A stretch of 64,000 nt of DNA from Hydnum rufescens UP504. Taxonomy: Eukaryota > Basidiomycota > Agaricomycetes > Cantharellales > Hydnaceae. Shown piece after piece: positions 1 through 9,520 of this stretch. Both the position numbers and the translations under genes were made by a program. The DNA lies in contig MU128963.1 of the NCBI GenBank assembly GCA_014904985.1, positions 90,438-154,437 of the forward strand, in the 5' to 3' direction. Every line of letters starts with the position of its first letter. Position 1 is the stretch's first letter. The notes beneath the pieces are model-generated. The model worked only from the letters and a program-made list of their open reading frames with translations. It had not been told where the DNA came from and did not search any database.

Positions 1-230
1 CTTCGCCTTCACAGCAACTGCAGGCTATTTGGTGCGTTCACCTATGCAGGTTCACATGTCATCACACTTTGACTCATCAACTGCTACAGGCTCTGCATTC
101 CAACAGATAATGACAGGCCCTTTGGATTCTTGCACTCAGGCTTTTTCTCCGAATCCACAGCCTCAGGTATTTCCTATCAGTTGTGGCATTCCACCCAATC
201 TGTTATGCACTGGTTAATGTATCTGTTCAG
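1..230 (+). other. Upstream of the micro-exon gene: possible 5' exon plus intron
   Basis: An open frame from 29 to 217 encodes a Ser/Thr/Gln/Pro-rich stretch with no recognised domain. A possible intron runs from a GTATTT donor at 167 to a CAG acceptor ending at 230, just before the exon with the G-domain-like motif. I could not join a 5' exon to the exon at 231 in a convincing open phase, so the true start of the gene is unknown and may lie left of the window. Confidence 0.3.
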
Positions 231-3200
231 TGCCTGTTATTGGAATTTTCACCAAGTTGGATGGAAGAAAGACCAAAGTGGAGGTTGATACTCTAGGCCT
301 TGCTCCCAGCCCGTCCGATTTCCTCAATCATGCCCCAGAGGTGGATCGGAAAGTAGCTGAATTTGTCAATGGACTTGAGACAGAATTTCGGAAGCAGCGG
401 TACCCACCTGCTGGATTCATCAGGATTGGGAGTATGTATACTCTATCTGAGCAGCAATTTTGGCACTTAAATCTATGGCTTAAAGACATGCATGAAGTCA
501 CTGAGCAGAGTGTGGCATCATGTAACCAACTTCTTCAAGCCACTATGGGTGCTCTTCCCCATGAGACCCAGAGATCAATGCTCAGGCTCACAGTTTGGAA
601 AAGAAACCGTCGGGTTCATACCATATTTATCTTAAAACGGTGAGTGCAGATGTCCAACATATTGGTAGTAGCAAACAATCATCTTCATCTCCTAGTGTCC
701 TTGACAGTAGAGGTGAGGGTGACATCTCAAGCTGTGTCAATGAGATGATGGTACAATTTAACTATATTCAGGGAGCATTGTGACCAAAGCCCCAGGACTC
801 GGGGAAGATGAATTACGCACAGATAAGGGGTTCAGAATTCTCATGGTAAGTGAGTGCATCACTTGCAAGTAATGTACTGAGTGCATATCTGCTATAACTG
901 TGACACCTGGCTGTGACCATGTGGTACATTATTGGTTTGTTGGATGGTATCAACAATGTAGGAGGTGTGCCTGCAAGTGCTAACCTTCAGTGCACAATGA
1001 CTGGCTTACATGTCACTTTTTTGGGGCATTGATAATGTAGTTGGTCAGTCCAGGTTTCCAACAATTTCATACATGGAGCTGGCTGATACATCTTTTGGTA
1101 CCACTGGGAATCCAGTATGTGAGTCTGGACCTCCCACAATTCCATGCATGGCCACTCCCTGATTTGGGTCCTGGTGGGATCTGTAATGTGCAGGGAGTGA
1201 GTTTGCATCCCTTAGTTGATGAGACTACTGTCCAGATATCTTTTGGTGTCATGGATAACATAGCATGTGAGTATGAATCTCCCACCTTTATATTGACACT
1301 CTGATCCACTGATATGTGACATTGACAATGTAGGTGGTAAGACTGCACCTCTCACAGTTTGATATGGGATTGGTACCTGATAGAGCATTTGGTGGCATGA
1401 ACAACATACTGTAGAATGTGTGTTGGGTGCCTCAACTATTTGGTGTGTGATGACTGAACTCTTGGTGACATCAACAACACAGGATGTATGTTCAGTTGTC
1501 TTTGAATTCAATGCTTGTTTGCTGACTGGTAAACCTGTTGTTGACATTCACAATGTAGTATGTGAGTGCAGAGTGAATATGGGGTCCATGGCTGATACAT
1601 TTTTGGTGTGATATAAAATAGGAGGTATATCACCCAGTATTCAGAAGTGCATGCTGGCTGATGCATCATTTGGTAATGTAGTATGTAAGTCAAGGATTTC
1701 AATAAGTCAGCCATGATCACTTGTTGATCCATGATCTGATGACATGGATGATGTAGAGAGTAAGTCTGGATCTTGTGCAATTTGATGTCTGTGGGTAGCC
1801 TGACATTTGTTTTCTCTGTTGTGGACACTGTAGGGAGTAAGTCAGGATCTCTTTCACCCTGATGTGTGCTCCCTCATGGATACATCATTTGGTCCTGTTG
1901 ACACCACAGCCTGTTAGTTCAGATGTTTCCAATTTGATGTGTGGTCACTCACAAATCCATTGTCTGTTAATCCTGATAACATAGTATGTAAGTCTGGATC
2001 TCCTGGCACCATCACTGGCTAACACATCACTGGATGACATCAACAATTAAGAATGTAAGCTTCCCTTCATGTTGGTGTGCAATCATTGGCTAATTCATCT
2101 TCTGGTGACATTCACCAGTTGGTGGGCTGGTTCTCTTACAATTTGATGTGGGGCCCTGGCTGATATGTCAAGTGGTATCTACAATGTAGGTGGTGAGTCT
2201 GTTTCCCCACTATCATTAATCACCAGCTGCACATTTTTCAATGCATCAATAATTTAGGAAGCAAGTGTATGTCTCCCACCATCTATGGGTGGTTGCTGGG
2301 CTGAAACATCTGTGGTGGCACTGACAATGTAGAATGTAAGTCTGGATTTCTTACTATACAAGCTAGGGTTGTTGGCTAATATATGTTTGGTGGCATTGAC
2401 CATGTAGGCTGTAAGTCTGGTTCTCTTCTGATGCAATGCATAGGTGTGGATGATGTTTCTTTGTCTGACATGGACTATGTAGGAAGTAAGGCTGGATATC
2501 ACAATGTAATCCATGGTCACTCTTTGATCCTCTATTTAATCCCATTGATAATGAAGAATGTAAGTTGGGATCTCTTCTAATTTAATGTGGGGTCACTGGC
2601 CAATATCTTCATTGGTGACATGAACAATGTAGCATGTAAGCTCTGATCTCTGCCACCTTGACACACAATCACTGGTTGATCCATCTCTGGATGACATTGA
2701 CAACCTAGGAGGTAAGTCTGGCCCCATTTTGATTCAGTGTATGGTGACTGGCTGATCCCATCAATGACCTCAACAATGTAGCTGGTGGGCCTATGACCTC
2801 TCACAATGTGATGAAGGATTATAGGCTGATTCATCATCTGCCCACACTGACAATGTAGGAAGTAAGTCACACCCCCTTCCCTTTGATACATGGGTGTTGG
2901 CTGACACATTGTTGGTGGCATGGACAATGTAAGGTGGTGAGTTTTGCATCTCTCACCCATTTATTGGGTGATCCTTGATTTATAGATCTTTGGTGGCTTT
3001 GATACCATAGTATGTAAGTCCAGATCCCAGATTGATGGATGGATTGTCTCTGTCTGATTCATCTTTTGGTGGCATATGCAACCAAGAGGGTAGGTCTGGA
3101 TCTTTCAATTCCATGCACCATTGCTGGCTAAGTTATTGTTTGGTGGTGTTAGAGTGTAAGATGATATTTTTTACTTGATGCAGGAGCTGGGCTGAGACAT

Positions 3201-6200
3201 TGGTTGGCCACCTGACCACTGTAGGATGTAAGTCCATATCACCTACCATCTGAAGAATGGTTAAACATCTTTGGGTGGCATTGACAATGTAGGAAGTAAG
3301 TCCTAATGTAAATTTGACACATTTTCCCTTGCTGGCATATTTTGACAGCATTGACAACATAGGATGTAAGCTTGGATGGGTCAGAATTTAATGCATTGTC
3401 CTTACTGATTCATCATTCATTGACAAACACAGCTTGTATGTCCGGATGTCTTAGAATTCAATTTATTCTCCCTTGCTGATTCATCTCATGGTGATATTGA
3501 CAACATAGTATGTAAGTCTGGATGTCTTAGGATTCAATGCCTTCTCCCTTACTGATTTATCCATTCATGTCATTGACCACATAGCTTGTAAGTCTGGATG
3601 TCTACAAACTCAATCTATTGTGCTTTCCTAATCCAGCTTTTGGTGCCATTGACAACATAGGGTGTAAGTGTCTGGATGTCTTAGAATTCAATGCATTGTC
3701 CCTTTCTGATTTGTCTTTTGGTGCCATTGACAAAGGATGTAAGTCTGGATGTCTGTGAATTTAAACATTGTCCCTCCTTGATTCATCTCTTGGTGGTATT
3801 GGCAACATAGCCTGTAAGTCTGGATGTCTTGGAATTCAATGCATTGTCCCATATTGATTCATCTTTTGGGGACACTGACAACATAGGGTGTGAGTCTGGA
3901 TGTCTTAGAATTCAATGTATTGTCCTTGGTTGATTCAGCTTTTGGTGGCATTGACCACACAGCATGTAAGTCTGGGTTTCTTAGAATTCAATGAATTGTC
4001 TCTTCCTGATTCATCATTTGCTGGTGTGATAACATAGTATGTATGTCTGGATATCTTAGAATCCAATGGATTGTCCCTTCCTAATACATCTTGTTGGTGG
4101 CATTGATGACATAGTATGTAAGTCTGGATGGGCTAGAATTCAATCAATTGTCCTTTGCTAATTCATCTTTTGGTGGCATTGACAACATAGTTTGTAAGTC
4201 TAAATGCCTTATATTTCAATAATTTTGATTCATCTTCTGGAAACATTGACAATATAGGGTGTAAGTGTCTGGAGGTCTAAGAATTCAATGTATTGTCCTC
4301 TCCTGATCCATTGTTTTATGGCATTGGCAACACAGGCTGTAAGTCTGGATGTCTTAGAATTCAATGCATTGTCCTGCACTTATTCAGCTTTTGGTGACAT
4401 TGACAATATAGCTTGTAAGTCTCAATGTGCTAGAATTCAATGTATTTTCCATTTCTGATTCATCTTGTGGTGGTGTTGACAATACAGTTTGTAAGTCCCC
4501 ATGTCTTAGAACCCAATATATTGTACTTTTCTGATTCATCTTTGGTGATATTGGCAACATAGGGTGTAAGTGTCTGGGTGTCATCCAATTTGATATATTG
4601 TCCCTTGCTGATCCATCTTCTGATGGCATTGACAACATAGCCTGTAAGTCTGGCTGTTTGAGAATCCAATGTATTTTCCATTGCTAATTCATTTTTTGGT
4701 GGCATAGCTTGTAAGCCTGGTTGTCTTAGAACTTAAGGTGCATTCTTTGCTGATTTATCTTTTGGTGGGCTTGACAACATAGTTTGTGAGTTTGGATGTC
4801 TTATAACTCAATGGATTGTCCCTTCCTGACTCATCTTTTGGTGGCATTCATGACATAGGGTGTAAGTGTCTGGGTATCTTGGAATTTAACATTTGTCCTT
4901 GTTAATCCATCTTCTGGTGGCATTGGCAACATAGGATGTAAGTTGGGATGTCTTAGAATTCAATACATTGTCCTTTCCTGATTCATCATTTGGTGGCATG
5001 AGCAACATAGGTTGTAAGTCTGGATTTCCTAGAATTCACTGCATTGTACTTTGCTAATTCATGTTTTGGCGCATTGATGACATAGCATGTAAGTATTGAT
5101 GCCTTAGAATTCAATGTATTGTCCTTTTCTGATTCTTCCTTTGGTGGCATTGACAACACAGAATGCAAGTCTGGATGTCTTAGAATTCAATCCATTTTCC
5201 TGTCCTGATTCATCTTTTGGTGACATTGACAATATAGCTTGTAAGTCTGGATGTCTCAGGATTCCATGGATTGTCCTTTTCTAAGTCACCTTATGGTTGC
5301 ATTGAAAATATAGCTTGTAAGTCTGGATGTATAAGAGTTGAATGGATTGTCCCTTTCTGATTCATCTCTTGGTGGCATTGACAACATAGCATGTGAGTTC
5401 TGATCTCTTATAATTTGGTGTATCTTCTTGACTAATTCATCTTTGGATGGCCTGGACAATGTAGGAGGTAAGTCTGGATGTCTTGGAATTCAATGCATTG
5501 TCCTGTACTGAACTTGTCTTTTGGTGCCACTGACAACATAGCCTGTGAGTCTTCAACTCTTGGGATTCAATGTATCACTCACTGATATCCTCCTTGATGG
5601 TTTCCTCAATATAGGAGGTCTGTCCAAATCACCTATTCTTTGGTTCATGATGTCTAGTCAGTCTCTTACTTGGTGGCCCCTAGACACAGGATGTAAGCCC
5701 ACAGTTCTTACCCCTTACTACTCAGTGCATTGTCCCTGGCTCATGCACTACATTCACAATGTAGCTTGTGAGTTCTTAGATGTATACAATAGAATCACAT
5801 TTTAGTTTCCCATTGCAATCCCTATGTTTGGATTTACTCCAGGATAATGTAAGTCACCCCTTATGTGCCAAAATGATTCTATCCAATGGCAATATCATTC
5901 ATTCCTCACCTCTCCTTTCAATATATCTGGTAAATATCATTAATTTATGCTCCCAACCCTACCCATCTCTCACTTAACCCTTATTAGGTACTCAAACATG
6001 CAGGGGATCCAGGCTTGTGTGCCCTTGCTCAAACTATCAGTGAGTTTAGATTTTCACTAATTTCCCACCTCCAGGAAGTCTAAGCACTCATTACAGCATC
6101 ACCTTTCTGTCCCATCGAAGCCTAATGTTCAATATCTGGTGTTTATTTGTTGTCAGTGTTGAGACTGATTCCAAATGCACAAGACACTGCTTAAACTGGG

Positions 6201-6391
6201 TTGTTAAATTAGTGGTGATCCTTTGGATTCGGTGTGGGAGGAATGCAGGTTCACCCACTGCACATGAAACCAAGCACACTGCCAGCTCCATCCAGGCTCA
6301 GATCAAGGACAACAGAGATTTTCAAGGACAAGATTCATACAACATTGCAAGGAGACTTACAACAATCATTGATGAATATACAGCATTGTAA
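231..6391 (+). CDS. Micro-exon gene: G-domain-like 5' part followed by 67 micro-exons and a 3' tail
   Basis: Modelled exons are 231-431, 486-639, 708-712 (5 nt), 772-845, then 66 exons of 3 nt and one of 6 nt between 962 and 5848, then 5988-6039 and 6075-6391 (TAA stop). The 231-639 part contains FTKLDG, resembling the TKxD guanine-specificity motif, then YPPAGFIRIG and CNQLLQATMGALPHET, a pattern seen in fungal P-loop G-domain proteins; no P-loop is visible because the 5' end is missing or unresolved. In the phase set by exon 772-845, every micro-exon is one sense codon and the frame stays open through both 3' exons, giving about 335 residues. The array codons give Leu 10, Glu 9, Tyr 8, Asp 7, Gly 7, Asn 6, His 5, Val 4, Pro 4, Phe 3, Ala 2, Arg 2 and Ser 1: acidic, with no Lys, Ile, Thr, Cys, Gln, Met or Trp. 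Function is unknown. Weak points are the missing 5' end, an AAG acceptor at 485, a 35-nt last intron (6040-6074), and long first and last array introns (116 and 139 nt). A non-coding satellite that mimics introns is the alternative. Confidence 0.62.
846..5987 (+). repeat. Tandem array of 68 intron-like units separated by 3-nt exons
   Basis: Each unit is a GT(A/G)AGT-type donor, a CTGAT/CTAAT/CTGAC branch-like motif about 30 nt before the end, a TAG/CAG acceptor and three spacer bases, then the next donor. Intron lengths are 57-78 nt except the first (116) and last (139), mostly 72-75, so the period is about 76 bp. Spacer (micro-exon) starts are 962, 1041, 1116, 1194, 1264, 1334, 1415, 1483, 1559, 1622, 1682, 1757, 1834, 1910, 1985, 2052, 2119, 2190, 2258, 2333, 2408, 2483, 2557, 2633, 2709, 2782, 2859, 2934, 3011, 3087, 3153, 3225, 3293, 3363, 3433, 3509, 3585, 3661, 3736, 3811, 3887, 3963, 4038, 4115, 4191, 4258, 4336, 4412, 4488, 4563, 4641, 4708, 4783, 4859, 4935, 5011, 5086, 5162, 5238, 5314, 5390, 5465, 5542, 5615, 5690, 5765 and 5843 (6 nt). 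Units before about 3300 are diverged. Later ones share a GTAAGTCTGGATGTC start and an AGAATTCAATG core. Confidence 0.88.
2261..2266 (+). promoter_or_regulatory. GC-AG type donor (GCAAGT) inside the array
   Basis: The donor after the micro-exon at 2258 is GCAAGT. The same form occurs at 5165-5170. Genuine GC-AG introns normally keep an otherwise perfect consensus, and both sites do. This is what splice-site selection would allow. Confidence 0.55.
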
Positions 6392-6491
6392 GCATCATGT
6401 GCAATATATCCATCCAAAGTGATGTCCTGTGATTCATTGGGCTTAATCCCTATCTCCAACAGGGTTTCAGGAAATTGATGACCATCATTTC

Positions 6492-7145
6492 TGTCAGGGT
6501 TCCACCCTTTTTCTGATCTACTCCAGTCAACTCTTGCCAACTCCAATCTACTCTGGTCTACTCCAGACCACTCCTCTGTCTGTCCACTCCACTCCACCCC
6601 TGCTTTCCCTGAGTTTGGTTTGCTTCCAGCTTGCCTCCAGTTTGCTTCTGATTTAATTTAATTTCTTTTTCATTTCCTGTTGCTTCTGACATGCTCCCAC
6701 ACATTCCTGTTCCTGTCTGCTTTCCCCCTGCCCACCTTCCTGTTCCTGCCCCCCTGTAACCATCTCCTGTTTAGTGATCACTCCCCCATAGTATAGCAAT
6801 CATGTATAAGTAGTCTGGCAGTGAAGTCCAGAGACCTCAGCTTTGGTCTCAGGATTTCTGCTGTAACTCCAGACTACAGGTCAGCCTTCTTGTATTCCTT
6901 GTTCATATTACATAATCTCAGGATTTCTGCTGTTACTCCAGACTACAGTTCCAAGTTTCTCTTAGTGTGATCCACAAGCTAAGGACCAGCCACTCCCAAT
7001 TCTGCCTAGTCCCTTCTGGGCTGCTGGACTGCTCCTCCAGTCTCTCCTGCCTTGTTATCTCATTCTTTCCTGGATTCTTTCAGACTTAGCTGGATTATTT
7101 GTGTTTACATTTGTTTGGTGCCCTCATCACAGCATGGCCCTGACA
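6492..7145. mobile_element. LTR, probably solo, of an LTR retrotransposon
   Basis: The segment begins TGTCAGGG and ends CCCTGACA, a perfect 8-bp terminal inverted repeat with the canonical TG...CA ends. The flanks ATTTC and ATTCC may be a decayed 5-bp target duplication. It contains a TATAAG box near 6805 and two copies (near 6850 and 6918) of a motif starting TCAGGATTTCTGCTG and ending CCAGACTACAG. The left part (6510-6600) is rich in short CTCCA/CTACTC repeats. No gag, protease or RT reading frame lies on either side, so it is either a solo LTR or one end of a lost element. The strand cannot be set with certainty, but the TATA box suggests transcription to the right. Confidence 0.8.
6805..6811 (+). 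promoter_or_regulatory. TATA-like box in the LTR
   Basis: TATAAGT lies in the middle of the LTR, just before the repeated CAGACTACAG motif. This is the expected place for the U3/R promoter if the element reads to the right. Confidence 0.4.
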
Positions 7146-7713
7146 ATTCCCCCCTCAGCTGGAGCCCACAAGCTGTAATATAGTGCTTTATGTGGATATT
7201 GTCTGAGACTAAATATTCTGCTCAGCTTCACCCCAGAGGACTGAAAACATGCTGAGGTAAAATATTTCACCTTGGACAGCCATAAGTCTGGTCCTTCTTA
7301 GGTAGCAAATCCCAGACATGTTTTGGTACCTAACTAGGTACTCAAGACTATGGGGGCCCAAATGCACCCAATGATCATCCATGATGGGGGCCCAGTGGGG
7401 CCCAATGGGGCCCCAGAACTCTCACTTAAGATATTCTCTCTATTTAGTATAGGTACTGGGGGTTAACCAAATTAGCCAAAGTATGATGTGGAAATCAACA
7501 GTTTATTGCTAAGGAGGTACTGAGATCCTTAACCAAATTAACTAAAGCATAGTAACTAATGTAGCCAAAATATAATCTGGAAATCAATGGCAGTTTATTG
7601 ATATGGAGGCCAGCTCATAGAGTCACTCAATAAGTTGGTTGTTGCAAAGGATGAGTGTGTGGAGAGATTGGCATCAAGAGAGGGATCAAATGGCATTTGA
7701 CTTATCAAGCTTG
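7146..7713. other. Intergenic; GGGGCCC cluster and a decayed direct repeat
   Basis: No coding signal was seen. Around 7350-7420 GGGGCCC-type motifs recur at short spacing. Two related stretches (about 7468-7520 and 7558-7610) share GTAGCCAAA/TTAGCCAAA, GGAAATCAA and AGTTTATTG, indicating an old duplication of about 90 bp. Confidence 0.4.
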
Positions 7714-9490
7714 CTAAGGCATCAAGCTCAGCATCTGTGCCAAGATTGAAGTTTGGCTGAGTGAATGAACCTGGAAAGGGGGGTCCCCCTCAATGTCTCC
7801 ACCAGAGAACAGTGGTACATTAGTCGGTTGAGCCACTGTACTGGGCGGAATTGTAAAGCAGGGTTTGGGACATGGCTGTGAAGGTCCAGGAAGAGAGGTG
7901 TGCACTGGCTCAGAGGTATTGGACAATGTAGTTGAAGCATGATTGTACAGGCTGTCGGGGCTGTCTGCTGTATCATCTTCACTTGAAATAGTTGCTGCAG
8001 ACTTTAGGGTCTTCTTTCGCTTTCCTTTATGCCTGACACCTGCAGCCCCCAGTAAACTTGCACCTCACAACTTCCTGTGGTTCCCTGTGTCATAAAGACC
8101 AGCATCCCCTTCACTATGCTTCACACCACGCCCTGATGACCCCTCAGATCCCTTCTTGGCCACAGAATCCCTTGCAGTCTGCAGAGATAGTATCACTGCA
8201 CCCTCCCTATCTGTGATGAGTGCAATGTCATCTGCATCACTGTCTGGCCAGTTGTCTAGTTGAGAGACCCCTATCCTTTTATCAGGACTCATCTCCTCAA
8301 GTGCAAAGTATAATGCTCTGAATTCATCAGTTGAGTGGCCATCAACATAGGAAGATCTGAAGTTGGGGAACTTGCGATCCAGGACAAAGTTTGTGATACT
8401 GAGTTTGTGCTGGATGAGAATCTTGGCCAGGTTAGTCCAAGGGAACATGGACATCTTGACAAAGGGCCTGAAAAGGTGAATTAAGTGATCCTTCACTGCG
8501 GTCCTGGTCTTATACACATTGCTGAGATCCTCATTCTGCTTTTTCAAAGTGTCCTCCTCCGTAAATTCATGCAATTCCTGATATTGTGAGCACCGCACAA
8601 GGATGAACCGATAGATATCAGCCAACTGTGTTGGCATGTTGAACTTCAAGTGGTACCATGCTGCCATCTCTTCAGATCCAAGTTGACACTCATTCTGGGC
8701 ATGTGCAGCAGGGGAGGCAGCATTCCCACTAACCATTATAATTAGTGAATGGATATCCATAGTGGCAAGCCAGTGCATGTCATGCATCCACTTCTCCTTC
8801 TGGGAAGACATAATCTGCACAATATCGCCTCCAGATTGAGCTATCTGCTTGGCGGCTCCTGCCTTCACACCCGTGTTCTGCAACCAGCCTTGCTGCTTCA
8901 ACTGCCCACTCTTCAGTATCTTCACCTCCAAAGGATTGGATCAAGGTGTTGTATGCAGGTTTAACCATGTGTGCAGTATAGTCCAATGCAGTAACTAGAG
9001 TCGTATAGTGTTAGTACTCGGACTGAAGGGGACATGAATGAAGAACAAACACACCAGATGGATCTGTGTTAGGGTGGGACTGGTGGTATGAATATTGGAA
9101 TGCATTCCATGCATTTCCATTGCATTGGGACTTGGATGGTGCTATTCACCTGACTGATTCCGGACTCCGTTTCCACTCCCTTGCCTTGGCATCCAATTCC
9201 TGGAAGAAATCGAGACACTTTGATTGCGCCCAGGTGATTTGATCATTGGTGAACTGACCACCATGATAGTCCTCAGAATCTGAACCAGCATTGGCAGAGC
9301 CCTGTTCATCATTCTGTTCTGCATGAGATGGATGGGGACTTGTTTGTGCAGTGACAGGCAAGCTTCTATGTGTAATGCTGGATACAGGGCTCACATGGGG
9401 GATAGATTGACGAGAAGGAATAGTGGGCGGATCAGGACTTGTTTGTGCAGCGACAGGCAAGCTTCTATAAAAGGTAAGTCGCCCTGTCAA
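7714..9490 (-). CDS. Hypothetical fungal protein with a basic stretch near the C-terminus
   Basis: The family is not recognised. The minus-strand pieces are a 5' exon about 9490-9146 (rich in Ser/Thr/Pro, with two related SLPV(A/T)AQTSP segments, then FFQELDAKAREWKR), a central part about 8986-8065, and a 3' exon ending at 7714 that carries GVRHKGKRKKTLK, a possible nuclear localisation signal, followed by an acidic Ser-rich segment. The central part begins in one frame (HMVKPAYNTLIQSFGGEDTE) and must change to another (SGGDIVQIMSSQKEKWM) between about 8850 and 8930, so there is a small intron or a frameshift there. The rest (288-residue frame) is mixed helical sequence without a known motif. 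It is divergent from the DUF6532-type gene at 9521. A domesticated or transposon-borne gene cannot be excluded. Confidence 0.5.
9337..9468. repeat. 34-bp direct repeat, period 98 bp
   Basis: A 34-bp segment beginning GGACTTGTTTGTGCAG is present at 9337-9370 and 9435-9468 with one base difference. On the minus strand it encodes the repeated SLPVTAQTSP / SLPVAAQTSP peptide of the neighbouring gene. Confidence 0.75.
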
Positions 9491-9520
9491 TGTCTACAGA
9501 TTTCTTTATGCAGGCACACA

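Noticed and set aside
4384..5168. Minus-strand frames of 60-84 codons with similar repeated sequence (TSYIVN, LTCYVIN and similar)
   Set aside because: They are antisense shadows of the intron repeats. Their similarity to each other only reflects the satellite unit.
846..5987. CRISPR-like or plain satellite reading of the array
   Set aside because: The units are longer and more diverged than CRISPR repeats, there are no spacers of constant length, and splice signals are the best-kept part. A plain satellite remains the null hypothesis but does not explain the open phase into both flanking exons.
6130..6160. GTGTTT...CAG (about 6139-6156) as an intron in the last exon
   Set aside because: Only 18 nt, too short to splice, and the frame is open through it.
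9323..9520. Upstream extension of the 227-codon plus-strand frame (CLCSDRQAS repeated)
   Set aside because: It is antisense to the repeated SLPV(A/T)AQTSP exon of the minus-strand gene, so the DUF6532-type gene was started at 9521.
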